DNA of 64,000 nt, from assembly GCA_016795365.1 (NCBI GenBank), contig JAEUHN010000004.1, forward strand, positions 62,001-126,000, read 5' to 3'. A program made the position numbers and the translations under genes. How positions within the stretch are numbered: position 1 is the stretch's first letter; each line of letters opens with the position of its first letter. This stretch comes from Verrucomicrobiaceae bacterium (GTDB lineage: Bacteria; Verrucomicrobiota; Verrucomicrobiia; Verrucomicrobiales; Verrucomicrobiaceae). The notes under the pieces are model-generated. The model was not told the origin of the DNA and did no database searches. It was given only the letters and a program-made list of their open reading frames with translations. Shown here piece after piece: positions 54,201 through 63,200 of the stretch.

Positions 54201-57200
54201 ATCTGAATCGTGTAGAATACGGAGCCTGCGCACCCCGTGGCATCCGTGGCAGAGAAGGTCACGCCCACTCCAGTGCCGTTAGCTGCCGTAGGCGTGCCAG
54301 TAATCGCACCCGTTCCAGTATCGAAAGTGAGTCCGGGAGGTAACGAACCGCTGAGGATGCCATAAGTGTAAGGGGCCGTCCCATTGCTCGCTGTGATTGT
54401 CTGGTTGTAGAGAGATCCCACTGTTCCCACCGCAAGGGTCGCCGGACTGAAAGCCAGCACCGGGCACACGCGGAAGTTGCCACTCCACGTGCCAGAGCAC
54501 GTCGGGTAGCTCGCACTCGTCGCGGTGACAGTGATCGCATACAAACCAACAGGTGATGCACTCGTGGTGGACAATGCTCCGGTAGCCGAATTGATCGTCA
54601 TGCCCGCAGGTGGCGTGCCGCCGAGCGTCCAGGTAAACGTGCCACTGATCCCGCTCGCACTCGGATTGCTAGTCTGTGTGTAGGCCGTGCCGAACGTGCT
54701 CTGCAGCAACGATCCTGGTGTGACGGTGATCGTTGGGCACACGGGTGTGATGGTGTAGCTCGGTGACACGCCGACGCAGCCATTAGCATCCGTGGCCTTC
54801 AGCGTAAACGTTGCCGTCGTTGTGCTGTTCGGTGTGCCCGATAGCACACCCGTTGTTGGGTTGAGCGTCACCCATGTTGGCAGCGCTCCGCTATTGATGC
54901 CAAAGGTGTAAGGAGCCGTGCCACCCGATGCCGTCGCTGTTTGCGAGTATGCGGTGCCCACCGTTGCAGCCGTGCCCGGCAGAGTGACGGTGATGATCGG
55001 ACACACGCGGAAGTTGCCACTCCACGTGCCAGAGCAGGTCGGGTAGCTCGCACTCGTCGCGGTGACGGTGATCGCATACAAACCAACAGGTGATGCACTC
55101 GTGGTGGACAATGCTCCGGTAGCCGAGTTGATCGTCATGCCCGCGGGTGGCGTGCCGCCGAGCGTCCACGTAAACGTGCCGCTAATCCCGCTCGCACTCG
55201 GATTGGTCGTCTGTGTGTAAGCCGTGCCGAAGGTGCTCTGCAGCAGCGATCCCGGCGTCACGGTGATCGTTGGGCACACGGGCGTGATTGTGTAGCTCGG
55301 TGACACACCGACACAGCCATTCACGTCCGTGGCCTTCAGCGTGAACGTTGCTGCCGTTGTGCTGCTTGGTGTTCCCGATAGCACACCCGTTGTTGGGTTG
55401 AGTGTGGCCCACGTTGGCAGCGCTCCGCTGTTGACGCTAAACGTGTAAGCAGCTGTGCCACCCGAAGCCGTCACTGTTTGCGAGTATGCGGTGCCCACCG
55501 TTGCAGCTGTTCCCGGCAGAGTAACGGTAATCACCGGACACACGCGGAAGTTGCCGCTCCACGTGCCGGAGCACGTTGGGTAACTCGCACTCGTCGCGGT
55601 GACGGTGATCACATACAAACCAACAGGGGATGCACTCGTGGTGGACAATGCTCCGGTGGCCGAGTTGATCGTCATGCCCGTGGGTGGCGTTCCGCCGAGC
55701 GCCCAGGTAAACGTGCCACTGATCCCGCTCGCACTTGGATTGGTCGTCTGTGTGTAGGCAGTGCCGACGGTGCTCTGCAGCAACGATCCTGGTGTCACGG
55801 CGATCGTTGGGCAGTTGGTGCTAAGGCTTAGCACTTTGCTGCCAGCACAGCTGGTCTGGTTCGTCGCAGTAAACGTATAGTTGGTCACCGGTGTCACAGC
55901 GCTCGGCGTGCCGCTGATGACTCCTGTGCTTGTGCCCAATGTCAGTCCTGCGGGCAGCGCGGGACTCACACTCCACGTGAAGGTCTGCGCTGGCACGCTT
56001 GTGCCCGACGTCGTCGCGGTCAGTGTCTGATTGTAGCCAGTGCCCAGCACGCCATTGGCCAGTGAGGTGTTGTTGATCGTCACTGTCGGACACCCAATCA
56101 CGATTGTGTAGGGCTTCGAAGCTGGACAGCCGTCGCCATCTACCAAGCTGATCGTCGCGCTGTAGCTGCCGGGAGCAGCCGTCGGGTTCCCACTTAGCAA
56201 TCCGGCGCTTGAAAGCGTCAGTCCGGCAGGCAGTCCGCTGGCGCTCCAGCTCACGGTGCCGCTCGTGTTCGTCGCTGTGGCTGTCACAGTGGTGATCGGC
56301 GTGTATTGCGTGAACGGTCCGATTGTGGCCGGACTAATCGTTATCGGTGGGCAGCCCACACTGATGGTGTAGTTGATCGTTCCATTGCAACCATTGGCGT
56401 CCGTGGCTGTGATCGTCACCGTGCGGCTCTCCACCTTGGTTGGCGTGCCAGTAATCGTCGCGGTCGTGCCAGTCACAGAAGGGGTCCAAGTCAGGCCAGC
56501 AGGCAGTGTGCCGGCCAATGCCCAGGTGTAGTTCGCCGTTCCTGCACCTGCGGTAAACGTCAGTGTGCTCATCGCGGTCCCGCGTGTCAGGCTCAAGGGT
56601 GATGCCGCGCTCGGTGTAATCGTGATCACTGGGCACACGCGGAAGTTGCCACTCCACGTGCCAGAGCACGACGGAGAACTCACACTCGTGGCGGTGATGG
56701 TGATCGCATACAGTCCGACAGGTGATGCACTCGTGGTGGACAATGCTCCAGTGGCCGAGTTGATCGTCATGCCCGTGGGTGGCGTTCCGCCGAGCGTCCA
56801 GACAAACGCGCCGCCGATCCCGCTCGCACTCGGACTTGTCGTCTGTGTGTAAGCCGTGCCGACAGTGCTCTGCAGCAACGATCCAGGTGTCACGGCGATC
56901 GTTGGGCACACGGGCGTGATCGTGTAGCTCGCTGACACCCCGACACAGCCATTCGCATCCGTGGCCTTCAGCGTGAACGTTGCCGCCGCTGTGCTGGCCG
57001 GCGTTCCCGATAGCACGCCCGTTGTTGGGTTGAGTGTGGCCCACGTTGGCAGCGCGCCGCTATTAAGTGCAAACGTGTAAGGAGCCGTGCCACCCGATGC
57101 CGTCACCGTCTGCGAGTAAGCGCTGCCTACCGTTGCAGCTGTGCTTGGCACGAAGACTGAAATTGTAGGGCAAGCACGGAAACCGAAGTCAATGGTGTTT

Positions 57201-60200
57201 TCCACATTGTTTACGCCTGCTGTCCCTGGTTCGCCGAGGACTGACAGAGTGAAAGCAAACGAAGTCGAGGCCGAGCCCTGTCCTCCAGACTGCACACCAT
57301 CGTTATTGTCATTGGCCCCGTTGTCGGTGCCTGAGCTGCTACTTGCCAATGGATACGTGCCATTCGGGATGACCCTCACCTTGTAACTACCCGCCGTATA
57401 AACACTGAACGAATAGGCACCAGAAACATTGGTGGTGGTCGTCCTTGCCGGCACAAAAGAAGCACCAGAGCCATTCAGAAGTTCGACTGTAAGTCCGCTG
57501 ATACCTGACTCACCCACGTCTTTGACGCCATTGTTGTTTGCATCATTCCACACGCAATCCCCCACGGTGAATCCAGTGAAGAGACCAAAGTCGATGGTGA
57601 GATTCGTGTTCGCATCCGTATCGCCATCCGAAGTCGACTCTGCGCCTGGATTCAAAGCAATCACCGGACTGAAGAGCGCCGTGGCAGGACCGCCGGGCTG
57701 GGCACCGTCATTGTTGTTATTGACGTTGTTGTCAGCGGCTGAAGGAGTGCCTCCGGTGAGCGGATAAGTCGCGGGAGGCGTGACTTTGACGAAGTAGCTT
57801 CCGGGGAAGAGACCCGAGAAGAGATAGGCACCGGACACCGACGTCACGATCGACGTTCCCATCTGCATGTCATCAGCTGTATTGACCAAACCGTCTGCAC
57901 CTGGCTGGAACACCTGAACGGTCACACCACCAATGCCAAGCTCGCCCGTATCTTTAATGCCGTTGTTATTGGAATCGGCCCAGACCGTATCGCCGATGCT
58001 CACATTTCCTTCACAGAGGTAAAGATCGTCCACGACAATCGGGCCGCTGTTGGCACCGCCGGCAAGGATGATGCTTGCTTGATCAATCTGGGCCGCCGTG
58101 GCACTCGGAGGAATGCTGAAGCGGAACGTGAATCTGCGCCAGTTGGGCTTCGTTGCATTGCCGGTCGCTTCGGTCCAGCCATTGTAGTCCGCAGATGCGA
58201 ACTTGCTAGCCGGAGTTCCAGACCATTTGGCCTGAGTCGCCACGTAGTATTGATAGTTCACTCCCAGCACCGTGAAGATGTTGGCACCGGCCTGAAGATT
58301 GAGGCTGAAAGATGTGTCTGCCGTGCTTGCCGTATCGGCCCAGAGGCCAATCTCGTAGCTCTTGCCCGGCTTGAGAACGGAACTCCAGGCACCGCCGCCC
58401 GCAGCTCGGAGATCCAGACACGAATTGGTGCCCTGGAAAAGCATATAACGTTTGCCACTGTGCGCCTTGGCACTTTCCACCCAGGTAACCTTGGATCCCG
58501 TCACCGTGGCCAGCACCTGCATGTTCGCTATTGGAGTGTTGAACGGACTAATGCCATTGGTGCCTCCTACCCACTGAAGACTGTTAACGGATGTGCCGAA
58601 GCTTGTGCTCGCCCCATTGTAACCCAACACGGCGATGGGATTGCCATTCGTATTGGCCAAACCCGTGTTTTCAAAGCTGTAGTTGTCGAACAAGTCAAAG
58701 GCGTAGCAGGCATCGGGATTGAGAAAGCCAAAGTCCACCGTCGTGTCGCTATTCGCGTCGTCACCATCGACGCCCACAGCAGGTTCAGAGCCTGGAGCCA
58801 AAGTGATCAAGGGGCTTCTAACCGGTGCTCCGCTGGAAGTTTGCTGACCGTTGCTATCGTTATCCACACCATTGTCCAAGGCGACAACTGTCGTCGCTCT
58901 CGGATAGCTCGCTGGCGGATTCGGGATGCGGACATAGTAGGTGCCAGGCACCAAGCCCTGGAACAGGTAGTTACCGTTGAGATCGCTGGTAACTTCGGAA
59001 CCAATGCTGACATCATCACCCGAACCATTCTCTTCAAGACCATTCACGCCTGGTGACCACAGCTGAACTACTACACCTGGAATGCCCAAATCATTGGCAT
59101 TCCTGATCCCATTGCTGTTCTGATCCAGGAAGATCGTGTTACCGATGCGCAGAACACCATCTTCAAAGTCGCATCCGGTGATCGTTTGGTTGTTGGTCAG
59201 TGAAAGAATGATGCTGTTGGGATGAACTCCGTCAGCATCCGCAAAAGGCGCATAGCCACTCAGTGAAGTATGAGTGATCTCATAACTGCCTGTGGGCACG
59301 CTTGTGAAGGAGTAATCACCAGTGCTGTTCGTTGTGCTCGTCCGGAGAGTATCGTCAGGCGTAGCCAGCACTCCATCAGGACCGGCAGAGCGTAAGCTCA
59401 CCGTCACGCCCACCATCGCCAGTTCGCCTGCCTGAGCGATGCCATCTCCATTCCCCGACACCACTCGCCCAGAGATCGAGTTGAACTGCGACTGATAGCC
59501 GAAGTTTTTGCCCGTCACCGCAGCTGTAACGCTAGTGATTGTATTCTGGTGGTCCTTGGTGGCATCAGGATCCCCCGTCTGCACATAGCCAGCAGCCAGC
59601 AGCGGCGCACTTTGAACCACCAGCGTAACGCGCGCCCCAGTGGGCACACCCGTAAAGCTGTAGTTGCCGCTTGTATCGGTGCTGGCCGTGAGCACGTAGT
59701 CGATGACGCTGTCCACGTTGCTATCCACCCGCGCTTCGACAACCACGGAAGCAATCCCAGCTTCGGCGCCGTCTATGACACCATTGCCAGCGACACCGCC
59801 GCCTGTGCCATTGTCATTCCATACCCGACCACTCACGCTGTAAACAGCAATGGCGGTAGATTTGTAGCCAAAGTTGAAGTTGGAGACTGTTCCCCCGCTG
59901 GAAATAGCAGTCGTTGCGATGCCATCGAGCGGTGCCACCGGATCAGCCGTGGGCGTGGTGTTGTAGCTGGCTGGCAGCGAAGAAGTAGCCACACGCACCT
60001 GGAATGTGTCATTGGCCAATCCATCGAAGCGATACGATCCATCAGAGGCAGTCGTGGTGGAACTCAAGAATGTCGTGGTATCACTCGCGTATAGCTCCAA
60101 CACTACATTGGAAAGCCCTTGTTCACTGCTGCCGCGCGCTCCGTTCCCATCGGCATCATTGAACACCACACCTGTGATGGCCCCATTGTAGGCGCGGCCA

Positions 60201-63200
60201 AAGTTGAATCCCTCCAGTTCCCAGCCGCCCAGAACAAACAGTGAATAGCTGCCAACCGTCGTCAGCCGCGTCATGCCACTCGGGAAGTCGGGGTCTGCGG
60301 CGTTGAAACTGATCGTGTAGCTCCCAGTCGGCACCAGAGTCTCATATTCACCGGCCGCATCCGTGACCAGGGTGCGAGTGATGGCATTCCCAGAAAGGTC
60401 AGTGCCCACAATCGTCACCGTGATACCCGGCAGCCCCGTGTCAGCACCATCCATGTAGCCGTTGCCAATCTGATCGAAGAACACATAACCCTGGACCACC
60501 CCCATTTCAGCAAAGCCAAAGTCAGCGGTGAGAACTGAGCCCCCTGGGGCGAGGATGACCGCAACGGTTTCTCCATTGGTGGAGAGCATGGTCTTGGTCC
60601 TGCCCGCATTCGGGCTTGTTGAAGGCGCTACCACGCTCTGCTCGTCCACTTTCACCACGTAGTTACCAGGCGGAAGACGTGTAAAACTGTATGCGCCACT
60701 ACTGTTGGTTGTGGTGGCAGCAAAGGTTAGCTCAGTGGCATCGATCGCACCGTTGCTATTGCTGTCGATGAACAGGAAAACTGTCGCATTAGGCACGCCG
60801 ACCTCACCTGCATTGCGCACACCATTGCTATTCGTGTCATAGAAAACCAGATCACCAATGACGCCAGTGTGATCGAACCCAAAGTTGTTCCCCAGGCTCT
60901 TCTGAGACGCCACTACTGTTACCGGGCGAACCGCAGCCCCACCGCTCACAAAGATCATACCCGCTGGCGCGCTGGACTGAACAACTGACACCAAGTAGGC
61001 ACCAGGATTGAGCCGTCCAAACGTGTAGACTCCGTCGCCATCTGTCGTGGCAGCCCGGACCAGCAGATCACCCGCATCCACCGAACCATTGCCATTCACA
61101 TCGCGATAGAGTTCCACCAAGACACCACTGATGGGAGCCTCAGTGCTCGCGATGATGCCATCACGATCGGAATCAGTCCACACCGTGCCGGCTATCGTGG
61201 CACCGGACGACACAGGTGCCGGGGTAAAGATGCCAAAGTCAGCATCATCAATCGCCGAACTGTTCGCCGGCAAGGTCCGCTGCAGCACCGGCGTCGTCGT
61301 CATGATCCAGTCCGCCGGTAGCGTCGTGAGATCGACTTTGACCGTCCAGGGGCTGCCGCCATTGGCATCCAGACCGAACACACGATAGGCCCCGCTGCCA
61401 TCAGTGATGGCGCTGAAGCTCTTGCTGCCGCTCGTGACCAGCACCTTGACACCCGCGACTCCAGGCTCGCCCGCGTCGCGAACACCGTTGGCGTTGGTGT
61501 CGGCAAACACCAAGTCACCAATGCTGCCAGTGAGGCCCGTCTGCACCAGATTCGAATAGGTGGGCGGGATGGCGACCGCAGAGACAGGGCTTCCTATCGC
61601 CTCAAAGTCCGTGTAGGCAGAAAAGAAGCTGGTGGGACTGATGAACTGCGTGCATCGCGCATTGAGTGTATTCACCGTCCACAGCCTGTTAATGCTGGTG
61701 GAAGTGCCCGCGGCACCCGTGGAGACATACATCACGCCGTCCAGGCCGAAGGTCATGCCTTGAACATTCGTCAGGTAAGTCGTTGAAGTCCCAATGGTGA
61801 AGCGGCCGACATTGGTCACTGCACCCGTTGTCGGATCGATGATGACCAGGCGGTCCAGGTCGTCGATGCCAGCGGTAGAATCATTCGCAATGGCATAAAG
61901 TTTTCCGCTTCCAGGATCGAAGGCAAGATCATCAAGATTGTAGAGCGGCGTGGACAGCGTGTTCGTCGCTACAATGAGGTAATCAACTCCGGTGCCAAAT
62001 GCATCGACCACATGCGCTCCAGTAACGGGATCAATCTTGAACAAGCAGTCCAGCAAAGTATTGGCCGCCGTTGCATCTTCACGGCGATGAATGGCATAGA
62101 GATCGCCCGAGACCGGGTCAAAGGCCATGCCCCGGATGTCCGCCACTGTGATGCTGCCCAGGCCGCCCACCATAGGATTGGCCGCCGTTACAGCCCTGCC
62201 GATGGGCGACATGTAGCTCGATGATGGAACGCCCGTCAGCTCCACGGCATCGATCTGTTCGTAGCCAGACTTAGTGGTGCGCACAATCACCTGATCGACC
62301 AGGTAACTTGTCGCCGGAGTCGTGAAGGTGTAATAGCCCGGAGCAATGGTCGAGTCGGCGGTGATCGACATCACATGCACGGTGCCATTTGGCTCGACCA
62401 GCTCGATACCTGTCACAAAGGGTGCGGTATAGGTTTCACGCACACGCACGCCAGTGGCATACACAGGAGTAGTGAATCCGAGCCTGATGAATTCAGGACT
62501 GTTCGTATTGGTGGCAGGCGACCAGGCAGTCTTGATGTCACCCGCACTCATGGTGTCGGGAGCGCCCAACGCCTGAGCTGCCGACCAGTCGGTGGAACTA
62601 TACTGGCTGCTGTAGCTCACCACCCGCGAAGCCCACTGGCTGATCGCGGCGGAAGTTACGCCTGGGGTTGTGGCGACGAGCATATCGGCTCCCGCTCCTG
62701 TGGCCGCATCTTGATCAACCCCATACAAGGCGCTGCCATCGGGACTTTGCGCCACGGCACGAAGGTATTTCGTGCCGGTATTCCCCGCATCAACCACGGA
62801 ATTGCCGGAGATCTTGAGCAGACGGTCGGCAGTGCCTCCGCTGGTGGAATTGGCGATCGCATAGATGCCGCGGAATTCGTTGGTCTGAATGCTGGCGACG
62901 TTGTCGATATTGTTGAGCTGGCTGCCACTATTGACACTGACCACAAAGGTAAGGGGTCGAGTGACGAGCACGGAGTTCGACACTGCGGCAGGAAAACTGG
63001 TCGAGCCGGCCAAGAAGGAACCGGAAGAAAACTTGACACTACCGGGCAGAGTGCCGGCATTGACTCGATAGGTCCAGGTAAACGTGAGCGACCCGCCCGC
63101 AGAAATGCTGCCCGAGGCTGGTGATGGCCCAGTAAGCAAGGTAGCAGTGGCGGCATTCGAAGGCGTGACGGTCAAGCTTGGCGGCACGATTCCTGAAATG

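Noticed and set aside
54471-57176. Direct repeats as a CRISPR array or transposon
   Set aside because: The 537-bp units are in frame, coding, without spacers, terminal inverted repeats or a transposase.
58079-59056. 325-codon plus-strand open frame
   Set aside because: Antisense to the recurrent ~235-residue domain and an SdrD_B unit of gene 3; shadow frame.
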